Below are positions 11,379-19,518 of a DNA stretch of 64,000 nt, piece by piece. Source of the stretch: Rhodocyclaceae bacterium (lineage in GTDB: Bacteria; Pseudomonadota; Gammaproteobacteria; Burkholderiales; Rhodocyclaceae). Both the position numbers and the translations under genes were made by a program. The notes beneath the pieces were generated by a model, which was not told where the DNA came from, did not search any database, and was given only the letters and a program-made list of their open reading frames with translations. Numbering within the stretch: position 1 is the stretch's first letter; each line of letters opens with the position of its first letter. The stretch is taken from assembly GCA_016791105.1 (NCBI GenBank), contig JAEUNM010000118.1, forward strand, positions 164,532 to 228,531, read 5' to 3'.

Positions 11379-12911
11379 TCACTCCTGTCCGCTGCGCGGC
11401 CCGCGCCGCAGCCAGGCATAATCGCCGCCATAGGCATCCTTTCCCCATGTGGCAAAACTAAGTCCGGAATATTGGGTCAGGAAGGCGATCAGGTTGCCGG
11501 GCGCTTCGCCCGCCAGCACGCGCTTGACGACATCCTTGTGGCGCGCGTAGCGGGCCGGATCCTGCCGGAATATCCAGCGGCAAGGTTCGGAACAAAACGT
11601 GTACGTCGCCCCTTCGTGGCGGCACTGGCACACGCTGTTATGCGCCGGGGTGCCGCCGCACAGCACGATCTGGCACATGCTGCAGAAGGTGGGAATGGCA
11701 GTGCCATGTACGGCCAGATCGACACCGGCATCGGAGTTGCCCCATTCCTGCGTTATGTTTTCCCACACCGGTTCCAGGGCCGGGAAAGATTGCGGATACT
11801 TGCTGCGCAGCCAGTCGCGCTCGGCTGGCCCCGGCAGCGCCAGATGGAACCATACGCTGGCGCGATAACTATAGGCGCTGGCATACACCATATGGTGATA
11901 ATAATCCAGCGCCTGTTCGAACTGCGCCCAGTACCAGGGACGCTGCAAGCCGTAGCGGGCCAGACTATCCACGAACTGAGTAAGCACCCATTCGTGCATG
12001 AATTCCTTGAAGGACTGGGTGCGGCGCTCGACCGGGGTCAGATAATCCATCGTGAAGCCGGTGGCCACCGCAAATAGCAAAAAACTGCGCCAGAACCATT
12101 TATCCAGCAGGTATTGGGCGTAGGCCCGGTCGTGCTGCACCAGAATTTCCAGCACCGCGGGGCCGATCTGGGCATGGCGCGCTTCGTCCGTTTGTATGCT
12201 GGCCAGCATTTGTTCCAGCAGGCGGTCGCCCACGCTGTCGCACAAAGCAGTCAGCGCCGTAAATTGCAGGTTGGTGAAGCCGGTTTCGAATACGAAATTG
12301 GTCGCTACGGCAAATTCGATAGGATCGGCCAGCAGCAATAGTTCGTCGAAACAATGGCGGGCGGCGATCGCCACCCAGTCGTTGGAGTGATAGAAGCGGT
12401 GCGTCCAGTCGTACTGCGCGTCGGCCGCCAGATAGGGATGCATGAGACGCAGTGGAATTTGCGTGTGGCGCAATTCGTCCAGCGCGCCAAACAAGGCCAT
12501 GCTGCGCCAGGCACTGTCGCGACCGAAGCGGACAGCACGCAGATTGCCGACTACCGCGGCAAATTCGGCCAGCGGCAATAGCGCAGCATGCAGTTTCAGC
12601 CCACTGTTCCATTCCGGCGCCAGACGCTCGCGCTCGGCGGCGCGGCCCAGCGCATCGGCCACCGCGGCCACGGCGGCTTCCTTGTCGCTTTGCGCGCGCA
12701 CATATTCCGCGAAGCTGATGCGGAAGGGCTCGTCCCAGCCCGCCCAGTCATCCTGCGTCAGCCAAGGCTTGCCGCTGATCGGCTCGGGAAACGCATCCTG
12801 CTCGGAAACATAGGAAAAGCGCCAGTCGAGCTTGCGCGCCAAATCCTGCCACTCGTCGCGCGCGAGCGCACGCGCGATGCCTCCGTTGGTGTCCGCCAAA
12901 GCCGTGCCCAT
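11379..12911 (-). CDS. tmoA: Toluene-monooxygenase-type hydroxylase, catalytic alpha subunit
   Basis: This is the diiron subunit that inserts oxygen into a hydrocarbon. All six iron ligands are present with exact TmoA spacing: Glu116, Glu146 and His149 (DELRH), Glu209 (FETGFTN), Glu243 and His246 (DEARH). Thr213 corresponds to the gate residue Thr201. The C-terminal YHS-like segment is rich in cysteine (FCSMCQIVLC, then FCSEPCRWIF), where TmoA itself has lost most of them. ATG at 12911 gives 510 residues; a TTG immediately before it is not preferred. It is the first gene of a seven-gene operon; no clear promoter was identified in the 300 bp upstream. The substrate is likely an aromatic or alkene. 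Confidence 0.93.
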   Translation of the reverse strand: MGTALADTNGGIARALARDEWQDLARKLDWRFSYVSEQDAFPEPISGKPWLTQDDWAGWDEPFRISFAEYVRAQSDKEAAVAAVADALGRAAERERLAPEWNSGLKLHAALLPLAEFAAVVGNLRAVRFGRDSAWRSMALFGALDELRHTQIPLRLMHPYLAADAQYDWTHRFYHSNDWVAIAARHCFDELLLLADPIEFAVATNFVFETGFTNLQFTALTALCDSVGDRLLEQMLASIQTDEARHAQIGPAVLEILVQHDRAYAQYLLDKWFWRSFLLFAVATGFTMDYLTPVERRTQSFKEFMHEWVLTQFVDSLARYGLQRPWYWAQFEQALDYYHHMVYASAYSYRASVWFHLALPGPAERDWLRSKYPQSFPALEPVWENITQEWGNSDAGVDLAVHGTAIPTFCSMCQIVLCGGTPAHNSVCQCRHEGATYTFCSEPCRWIFRQDPARYARHKDVVKRVLAGEAPGNLIAFLTQYSGLSFATWGKDAYGGDYAWLRRGPRSGQE

Positions 12912-13211
12912 CAAGGTTCTGACTACAACTATTCAGCCTGCGCTGCTGCCGCGCAAGCCTCACCGTTGAAAGGCCCCGCCGCGGCGGCATTGCGCAGGAC
13001 TCGCCCGCCTCGCCCGGCATTGTATCAAGTCGAGACAGCCCTGCCGTGGCAATGCACACGCACGCCGATTCGCGCGGACGGTCAAGGCCGGTGGTCCCAA
13101 AGCCTGCACCGCAAAGCAGCGGAAACGCCCCGCCTGCCTGCAAAAGTACTGGCAAAATCATGACGAAGCGCGGTACAGTGCCGCCGTTTGATGGTCTTGA
13201 AGGTTTGTCCC

Positions 13212-14864
13212 ATGCAGCATGATTTTTCCATTAATGGCTCCCGCAACACGCGATGGGGTGCCGTCGGCGCCGCCGCCGCGCAACTGCGTCGGGTACGCGC
13301 GACAGCCGCTCTCGGTGTGCTGTTTTTGCTCGCCGCCTGCCAGAGTCCCGGCCCGACCAGCGTCGATGCCACCCTCGCCAGAACAAGCGCCATCACCGCC
13401 ACGGCAACTCAAGGCGCCGCCGACCTGCCGCCTGACACGACGTCCCGCGCCGAGGCCGGTGCTGCCTTGCGCGGTCCGGGCATCGATCCCCTGCTTCTGG
13501 CCGAGCCCAGCCTGTGGGGACGCCTGCGGCGCGGATTCAATCTGCCCGCGCTGGATGACGAGCGCGCCGAACGTTTTGCACAGCAATTTGCACGCAGCGA
13601 TTTTTTCGGCCGGCGTGCCGAGCGCGTGCGCATGTATCTGCCCCTGATCGCGGGCGAACTCGAGGCGCGTGCCATGCCGCTGGAGCTGGCGCTGCTGCCA
13701 CTGGTGGAAAGTTCACTCAATCCGCAGGCCCGCTCGCCGGTAGGGGCAACCGGCACCTGGCAGTTCATGGCGCCGACCGCGCGCCGTTTCGACCTGCGCA
13801 CTTCACACCTGGTGGACGACCGCAAGAACGTATTGGCTTCCACGCGCGCCGCGCTGGATTATCTGCAAACCCTGTACGGCCAGTTCGGCGACTGGCACCT
13901 CGCCATGGCGGCCTACAACTGGGGCGAAGGCAGCGTACAGAAAGCCGTCGATCGGCGCCGCGCGCAGGGCGGCACGGCGGATTTTGTAGACCTCGCTGCG
14001 CTCATGCCGGCGGAAACGCGCAACTATGTGCCGCAGATCGATGCGCTGAGCCGGCTGGTGGCAAACCCTGCCGCCTATGGCATCGATCTGCCGGATGCGG
14101 CAGAACAGACCGAACTGGTGAGCATGCCGCTCGCCCAGGATATGGATTTCGCCCTGCTCGCCGGCATGACCGGGCTGTCGGAAAAACGCCTGCAGGCCTT
14201 GAACCCCACGCTGCGCAAGCCGCTGGTGCTGGCCGCGGCGACGCCGGTGTTGTTGCTGCCCCAGGACTCTGCAGCGCGCTTGAAACAGCGCCTGGCAAGC
14301 CATAAAGGCCCGAGCACCAGTTGGTCGGTCGTGAAACTGAATGCAACCGCGCCGGTGGCCGACATCGCTGCCGCGCATGGCGTGTCCGCCACTGTGGTGC
14401 GCGACGTGAACAACATTCCGGCCGGCAAGAAGCCCGTCGCGGGGTCGGTGCTGTTGTTGCCGGTGGCGGCGCCGGCCGGCACGCGCGCGGCGGAAGCGCT
14501 GGTGGCGCGCGCGTCCTTCGATCTGGCACCCGATCTGGTGCTGGTGCGCACGCGCGCCAGGAAAGGTGAAACCCTGGCCGCCCTGGCGCGCCGCACCCAC
14601 GTGGATGCGTCACAGCTTGCGGCCTGGAACGAACTGAGCGGCCCGCGCGCGCGCCGGCCGCTGCGTCCCGGTCAAACCCTCGCGCTGTGGGTGGTGCGCG
14701 AACGCGCCGGGGAATTTCCGGCTTTGGCAGCCGCCGATCCAGGGCGCGCCAAGGTGACACGCACGACGGCGCGCACGACGACGGTGGCGCGCAACACTCG
14801 CGCGCGTGGCGCGGCCAGGCCGGCGGCAAGCAAAGCACGCGCGCAGCAAATCGCGCACCGCTAA
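13212..14864 (+). CDS. mltD: Membrane-bound lytic transglycosylase D, LysM-containing
   Basis: The lipoprotein signal ends in a LAAC lipobox with the acylated Cys at residue 43. The Slt70-like catalytic domain follows, with Glu in PLVESSLNPQA, then SPVGATGTWQFMAPTA and AAYNWGEGSVQKAV. The C-terminal half contains weak LysM-like repeats (VRTRARKGETLAALARRTHV) and ends in a basic, Ala/Arg/Thr-rich tail. It cleaves peptidoglycan to anhydromuropeptides from the outer membrane. ATG 13212 has GAAGG upstream; an earlier ATG at 13191 is possible. It is divergent from tmoA. Confidence 0.92.
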   Translation: MQHDFSINGSRNTRWGAVGAAAAQLRRVRATAALGVLFLLAACQSPGPTSVDATLARTSAITATATQGAADLPPDTTSRAEAGAALRGPGIDPLLLAEPSLWGRLRRGFNLPALDDERAERFAQQFARSDFFGRRAERVRMYLPLIAGELEARAMPLELALLPLVESSLNPQARSPVGATGTWQFMAPTARRFDLRTSHLVDDRKNVLASTRAALDYLQTLYGQFGDWHLAMAAYNWGEGSVQKAVDRRRAQGGTADFVDLAALMPAETRNYVPQIDALSRLVANPAAYGIDLPDAAEQTELVSMPLAQDMDFALLAGMTGLSEKRLQALNPTLRKPLVLAAATPVLLLPQDSAARLKQRLASHKGPSTSWSVVKLNATAPVADIAAAHGVSATVVRDVNNIPAGKKPVAGSVLLLPVAAPAGTRAAEALVARASFDLAPDLVLVRTRARKGETLAALARRTHVDASQLAAWNELSGPRARRPLRPGQTLALWVVRERAGEFPALAAADPGRAKVTRTTARTTTVARNTRARGAARPAASKARAQQIAHR

Positions 14865-14947
14865 GTTCTGCCGGGATGCGGGCGCGCGCCCCTGCCCGCG
14901 CCCACCGGTTTCTCTCCCGCAGGCGCCGCGGCGGGCCGCGGCACTAC

Positions 14948-16345
14948 TCAATAACTGCCGGGGTGGGCGGCGTTCTGGAAGCGCGTGTATTCGCCCAGGA
15001 ACGTAAGCTGAACCATGCCGGTCGGCCCGTTACGGTGCTTGCCTATGATTACTTCGGCCAAACCTTTGTCGGGCGAATCCGGGTTATAAACTTCGTCCCG
15101 GTACAGGAACAAGATGAGGTCGGCATCCTGTTCGATGGCGCCGGATTCGCGCAGATCACTCATCACGGGCCGCTTGTTGGGGCGTTTTTCCAGTTCGCGG
15201 TTCAACTGCGACAGCGCGATGATGGGCACGCTCAATTCTTTCGCCAGCGATTTGATGCCGCGCGATATTTCGGAAATTTCGGTGGCGCGGTTTTCGCCTA
15301 CGCGGGTGCCGCTCATGAGTTGCAGATAGTCGATCACGATGAGGCCCAGCTTGCCGCCATACTGTCGCGCCAGGCGGCGCGCGCGGGCGCGCAGATCGAT
15401 GGTATTGATGCCACCGCTTTCGTCTACGTGCAGGGGCGCTTCGTGCAATTTGCCCAGCGCCATGGTAAGGCGGCCCCAATCGTCGTCATTGAGCCGGCCG
15501 GTGCGCAGGCGCTGCTGGTCTATGCGCGCCACCGAAGAAATGAAGCGGGTGGCAAGCTGGGTGCCCGGCATTTCCAGGGAAAAAATGGCCACCGGCAGGC
15601 CCTGGTTGAGCGCGACGTGTTCCGCGATATTGAGCGCGAAGGTGGTTTTGCCCATGGCCGGACGGCCGGCCACGATCACCATGTCGCCGCCGTGCAGGCC
15701 GGCCGTCTTGCGGTCCAGGTCGTCAAAGCCGGACGGTACGCCGGTAATGTCGGAGGGATCATCGCGGTCATACAACTCCTGCACGCGATTGACCACTTCC
15801 ACCAGCATGGGCTGTATGGGCAGCAGGCCTTGCGAGGTACGCGCGCCGGCTTCGGCAATTTCGAAAATTGTCGATTCCGCCCTGTCCAGCAGTTCCTTGG
15901 CGTCGCGCCCCTGCGGATTGAGCGCGCTGGCGGCGATTTCGTCGCCCGCCGCGACCAGCCGGCGCAGGATGGCCCGCTCCCGTATGATTTCGGCGTAACG
16001 GCGGATATTTGCGGCCGACGGCGTATTGACGGCAATTTCGCCCAGATAGGCCATGCCGCCTATCTGTTCCGCTTCGTTGTTCTTGTCTACCGACTCGAAT
16101 ACGGTAACGACGTCGGCGGGCTTGCCCAGTTCGATCAGCTTGGCGATATGCCGAAAAATGCGGCGGTGGTCGTCGCGGTAAAAATCGCCTTCGCCCACCT
16201 GATCGGCTATGCGTTCCCAGGCCGCGTTATCCAGCAACAAACCGCCCAGCAAGGATTGTTCGGCTTCGACCGAATGGGGTGGAATTTTTAGCGCCGCCAC
16301 CTCGATGTCGATGGGCGGCTGGTAGTTGATTGTACGTGTCTGCAT
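14948..16345 (-). CDS. dnaB: Replicative DNA helicase DnaB
   Basis: The 465-residue protein has the N-terminal DnaB domain (PPHSVEAEQSLLGGLLLDN) and a RecA-like helicase core. The core shows Walker A GRPAMGKTTFALN, Walker B LIVIDYLQLM, and the DLRESGAIEQDADLILFLYR signature. It unwinds DNA at the replication fork as a hexamer. ATG at 16345 is chosen because AGGAGGT lies 9 nt upstream; the frame runs open further 5' without a ribosome site. Two DnaA boxes lie 66-107 bp upstream, which suggests control by DnaA. Confidence 0.97.
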   Translation of the reverse strand: MQTRTINYQPPIDIEVAALKIPPHSVEAEQSLLGGLLLDNAAWERIADQVGEGDFYRDDHRRIFRHIAKLIELGKPADVVTVFESVDKNNEAEQIGGMAYLGEIAVNTPSAANIRRYAEIIRERAILRRLVAAGDEIAASALNPQGRDAKELLDRAESTIFEIAEAGARTSQGLLPIQPMLVEVVNRVQELYDRDDPSDITGVPSGFDDLDRKTAGLHGGDMVIVAGRPAMGKTTFALNIAEHVALNQGLPVAIFSLEMPGTQLATRFISSVARIDQQRLRTGRLNDDDWGRLTMALGKLHEAPLHVDESGGINTIDLRARARRLARQYGGKLGLIVIDYLQLMSGTRVGENRATEISEISRGIKSLAKELSVPIIALSQLNRELEKRPNKRPVMSDLRESGAIEQDADLILFLYRDEVYNPDSPDKGLAEVIIGKHRNGPTGMVQLTFLGEYTRFQNAAHPGSY

Positions 16346-16410
16346 CTTGACCCCACCTCCTGCGCCGGGCACTTTACACCGGCGGCGACTGCCGCAGCAA
16401 AGGATAAGTC

Positions 16411-16452
16411 TGTGGATAAACCCGCCTTTTGGCGGGGACAAATTGTGGATAA
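16411..16452. promoter_or_regulatory. Two perfect DnaA boxes flanking a hairpin, upstream of dnaB
   Basis: TTATCCACA occurs on the minus strand at 16411-16419 and again at 16444-16452, both exact matches to the high-affinity box. They are 33 bp apart, about three helical turns, in the same orientation. Between them is a perfect CCCGCC-TTTT-GGCGGG hairpin (16421-16436). The site is in the dnaB promoter region. Confidence 0.8.
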
Positions 16453-16665
16453 GCAATGTCGGTCAGTTCGCCGGAACCAGCCTCATCGCCGGTATTTGCG
16501 CGCAAAACGACGCTGCCAGGCCATGCCGCAAGGTGCGCTCAGTCACCGACAGCCTGCCCGGGCAGGAAATTTCGCCGGCCTCCTGTGTGTGCCGGCCGGC
16601 CCCTGCCCGCAGGCATCAGGGTAATCCGCAATGGGGCAGTATGCAGGCATGGGCCGCATGTCGTG

Positions 16666-16772
16666 TATTATTTGTCCCAATAGGGTGTTCGCGGCATCGC
16701 ACAGATTTCCGCCGCGGGCAGGATTCGTGCTGGTCGGGCCGCCGCACGGGATTTCACGCGCCCGTGTTTTTT
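16666..16772 (+). promoter_or_regulatory. Attenuator-like leader upstream of nhaD (candidate cation riboswitch)
   Basis: A -10-like TATTAT (16666-16671) precedes a structured stretch. CGCGGC (16690-16695) pairs with GCCGCG (16711-16716). GTGC at 16727 can pair with GCAC at 16699. CGTGC (16726-16730) can instead pair with GCACG (16744-16748). That last element is also needed for the terminator CACGGG/CCCGTG (16745-16766), which is followed by six T. Mutually exclusive terminator and antiterminator helices are typical of transcriptional riboswitches. Known Na+ and Li+ riboswitch classes precede antiporter genes; whether this belongs to one of them could not be tested here. Confidence 0.5.
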
Positions 16773-16950
16773 CAAGCATCCCCGCCAGACCTCATCCGCC
16801 AGCCGCTCGGCCGCATCGACGCGGACCCTGTTCCAGCCTTAATCCTCCCCGTGCTTGCATCCCCTGCCCCGCGTCGGCGCCGCATCCATTGCGCACTGCG
16901 GCGGGCATCAGGCGCTCATCCGGATTGAATTTCCGACAACGAGAACCATC

Positions 16951-18234
16951 ATGCTGACCGCGCTCGTCATCGTATTTGTCGTCGCCTATGCGGCCATCGC
17001 CCTGGAACACCCGCTGCACATCAACAAGTCCGCCTCGGCTCTGGTCGGGGCGGGCCTGCTATGGACCATTTATGCGGTCGCCTCCAGCGATGCCCACATG
17101 GTCGGGGAACATCTGGCCGAGTCCCTCATGGCGACCGCGCAAATCGTATTTTTCCTGATGGGCGCCATGACCATCGTGGAAGTGGTGGATGCCCACAATG
17201 GCTTCGAAGTCATTACGCGGCGCATCAAGACCACAAGTTTGTCCTCGCTCATGTGGCTGGTGGGATTCGTCACATTTTTTCTGAGCGCGATGCTGGACAA
17301 CCTGACCACCACCATCGTCATGGTGTCGTTGATACGCAAATTGCTCGCCCGCCACGACGACAGGCTGTTTTTTGCCGGCATCATCATCATCGCGGCCAAT
17401 TCCGGCGGCGCCTGGTCGCCCATAGGCGACGTCACCACAACCATGCTGTGGATAGGCGGCCAAATCACCACCCTGGCGATCATGCAATCGGTATTGCTGC
17501 CCGCGCTCGTCAGCATGATCGTGCCGCTGGCGGTCACGGCGCACATACTGCGCGGCAGGCCGGTCGAAGCACCGGCAGCACCGAGCGGCGAAGAAGGCTG
17601 CAGCACCAGCGCCTTTGAGCGTAACCTCATGTTCTTTCTGGGGCTGGGCATACTGATCGCGGTGCCGGTATTCAAAACCTTGACCCACCTGCCGCCCTTC
17701 ATGGGCATATTGTTCGGCCTGGGCATATTGTGGCTGGTCGGCGATCTGGTGCACCGCCACAAGGACGACGACGACAAACAACACCTCACGCTGGCGCACG
17801 CATTGAGCCGCATAGACATGAGTTCCATCGTGTTTTTCATCGGCATCCTGCTCGCCGTGGCCACGCTGGAACACACCCACATCCTGAACGCACTGGCCGA
17901 ATGGCTGGAACGCACTGTCGGCCGTCAGGATTTGATCGTGCTCATCATCGGAATGGTGAGCGCCATCGTCGATAACGTGCCGCTGGTCGCCGCAGCCATG
18001 GGCATGTACAGCCTGCAACAATTCCCGCCCGACAACTTCCTGTGGGAATTCCTCGCCTACTGCGCCGGCACGGGCGGCTCCATCCTGATTATCGGATCGG
18101 CCGCAGGAGTAGCCGCCATGGGGCTCGAAAAGATAGAGTTTTTCTGGTACATGAAGCGCATCAGCCTGCTTGCGCTGGTCGGCTACTTTGCCGGTGCCGG
18201 CTGCTATCTGCTGCAGTACCGGATATTCCACTAA
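16951..18234 (+). CDS. nhaD: Na+/H+ antiporter NhaD
   Basis: The 427-residue integral membrane protein has about twelve hydrophobic segments and the ion-transporter superfamily motifs seen in NhaD: SAMLDNLTTTIVMVSL, IIAANSGGAWSPIGDVTTTM, VSAIVDNVPLVAAAMGMYS and GTGGSILIIGSAAGVAAMG. It exchanges Na+ (or Li+) for protons across the inner membrane. ATG 16951 is preferred; an upstream start at 16855 would add a non-hydrophobic extension. The leader above may regulate it. It appears monocistronic. Confidence 0.92.
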   Translation: MLTALVIVFVVAYAAIALEHPLHINKSASALVGAGLLWTIYAVASSDAHMVGEHLAESLMATAQIVFFLMGAMTIVEVVDAHNGFEVITRRIKTTSLSSLMWLVGFVTFFLSAMLDNLTTTIVMVSLIRKLLARHDDRLFFAGIIIIAANSGGAWSPIGDVTTTMLWIGGQITTLAIMQSVLLPALVSMIVPLAVTAHILRGRPVEAPAAPSGEEGCSTSAFERNLMFFLGLGILIAVPVFKTLTHLPPFMGILFGLGILWLVGDLVHRHKDDDDKQHLTLAHALSRIDMSSIVFFIGILLAVATLEHTHILNALAEWLERTVGRQDLIVLIIGMVSAIVDNVPLVAAAMGMYSLQQFPPDNFLWEFLAYCAGTGGSILIIGSAAGVAAMGLEKIEFFWYMKRISLLALVGYFAGAGCYLLQYRIFH

Positions 18235-18459
18235 ACGCCGGCTGCGGCCGCCGCCGCATGCGTAATTCGGGGAACCTACCGATTGCGCGTATCGCGGCGG
18301 CCATGATGCGCGGCAGCCGCGGGATGTCGCTCATTCAGCCGCCATCGCGGCTACAGGGCGTAACGGCGCCGGCACGGCGCGACGCTTCGCCCCGCGCTCG
18401 GCAAGGCCGGACCACCACGCTGCGCGGCATTCCACCGCAAGCGTAGCTTGCCCCGGTAC
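18235..18459. other. Short intergenic region after nhaD
   Basis: The region is GC-rich, with small inverted repeats just after the nhaD stop that could form a terminator without a T-run. No gene is seen. Confidence 0.4.
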
Positions 18460-18723
18460 TTAGTTTGATACCTGCGGCCTGTCGTCCGGCATGTGGTTGA
18501 TTTCCGCGGCGCGGCGCTGGAAGAAACAGGTGCAGGCCGACGAGGTCGCGCACAGCAGCCAGAACGCAAAAAATCCCAAAGAATAAGTCGCCTCGCGCGA
18601 CCAATAGACCGGCTTGCCCAACAAATAAAGCTCTTGCGGGTCGATGATGGTGAAAAAAACGATTTCTGCCAGCCCTGCCACGATGAATGAAGGCCACAGA
18701 ATATTGATGATGCGCTTGTTCAT
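18460..18723 (-). CDS. Small two-span membrane protein of the cco cluster
   Basis: The 87-residue product starts MNKRIINILWPSFIVAGLAE and has two hydrophobic helices: PSFIVAGLAEIVFFTII, and one ending FAFWLLCATSSACTCFF. Two Cys lie close together at the end of the second helix (CTC). ATG 18723 is chosen by the hydrophobic profile. No family name is known to me. It is the last gene of the ccoG-ccoH-DUF3149 run, so a role in cbb3 oxidase assembly or copper handling is possible but unproven. Confidence 0.7.
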   Translation of the reverse strand: MNKRIINILWPSFIVAGLAEIVFFTIIDPQELYLLGKPVYWSREATYSLGFFAFWLLCATSSACTCFFQRRAAEINHMPDDRPQVSN

Positions 18724-18764
18724 GCCGTTCGCCTCGTACTTGCCAATGCGCAAAATTGCGCGGC

Positions 18765-18791
18765 GACGCGGCGCGCGTGGCGCGCCGCGTC
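18765..18791. repeat. Perfect 12-bp inverted repeat with 3-nt loop
   Basis: GACGCGGCGCGC-GTG-GCGCGCCGCGTC lies between the DUF3149 stop and the small membrane protein. It has no T-run on either side, so it may stabilise or process mRNA rather than terminate it. Confidence 0.75.
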
Positions 18792-18797
18792 TGTCGG

Positions 18798-18974
18798 TCA
18801 GCCCTTGCCGCCGGCCGCTGAACTGTTGTTGCGGGCGGCAAGCGCCTTTGCTTCGTCCTCATCCATGCTGCGGCGGAAAAAGCGCACGAAAAATACGCCC
18901 ATGCCTAGTATGAATGCGATCGTTGCAAGACTAAATAGACCAATGTCGGAACTAAAGAGCAGATTCCATGCCAT
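18798..18974 (-). CDS. DUF3149 small membrane protein
   Basis: The 58-residue frame begins MAWNLLFSSDIGLFSLATIA, continues FILGMGVFFVRFFRRSM and ends in a charged tail. That matches DUF3149 (one membrane helix, MAWxxLFSSDxGLxSL), a family often found beside cco assembly genes in betaproteobacteria. A GGGGA ribosome site lies upstream. It sits 11 bp downstream of ccoH. Function is unknown. Confidence 0.85.
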   Translation of the reverse strand: MAWNLLFSSDIGLFSLATIAFILGMGVFFVRFFRRSMDEDEAKALAARNNSSAAGGKG

Positions 18975-18985
18975 GACTAATTCCC

Positions 18986-19504
18986 CTATTCAGGACTTTG
19001 TAGAGATGTCGAATCAAGTTTGATCTCTCTGTCGTGGGGAATTTTCATGGTGCCGGTAAGGCGCCATGTCCGGGCGTCATCTTCTATATCCACCAGCCAG
19101 CGCCCGTTGGCAAGGTTTTTGAGCGCGCCGGCGTAGTCGCCCTTGTGCCCGGTAAGTAATAAGGATTGATCACTGTCGTCACCCGCCGGCCGGATGAAAC
19201 TCACCCGTATGGCCTCGGGCGGGTTTGCAATCTGCAGCTGGACGTCTACGCGACCGTCGTCGAGCTTGATGCGCGCCACGGCGTGCAACTCCGCCGCGCG
19301 CTTTTCGCGCGCCAAGGTCTGATTGACCGCCAGTCCCTGTTTGTAATAGTCGCCCGTGACCAAGCCATCATCGGTCTTGATGGCAATCCACAAGGTTGCG
19401 AAACCCGCCACCACCGCGGTGGCGGGCATGGATATCAATAGCCACGGCCACAACTGCCGATACCAGGGCGTGTGGGCCGGCAAGGCCGCTGCGGAAACCG
19501 TCAT
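18986..19504 (-). CDS. ccoH: FixH/CcoH family cbb3 oxidase assembly protein
   Basis: The 172-residue protein has one N-terminal membrane helix (WPWLLISMPATAVVAGFATL) and the FixH signature DDGLVTGDYYKQGLAVNQ, with a periplasmic domain after it. CcoH stabilises cbb3 oxidase during assembly. ATG 19504 has AGGAG 9 nt upstream; the GTG 18 nt further out is less likely. It is 14 bp downstream of ccoG. Confidence 0.9.
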   Translation of the reverse strand: MTVSAAALPAHTPWYRQLWPWLLISMPATAVVAGFATLWIAIKTDDGLVTGDYYKQGLAVNQTLAREKRAAELHAVARIKLDDGRVDVQLQIANPPEAIRVSFIRPAGDDSDQSLLLTGHKGDYAGALKNLANGRWLVDIEDDARTWRLTGTMKIPHDREIKLDSTSLQSPE

Positions 19505-19518
19505 TGAATGTTTCTCCT

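Noticed and set aside
12912..13200. Sigma-54 promoter for the tmo operon
   Set aside because: No GG-N10-GC element with the right flanks was found on the minus strand in this interval.
16855..16950. N-terminal extension of nhaD
   Set aside because: The extra 32 residues are not hydrophobic and NhaD proteins begin with the membrane segment at the later ATG.
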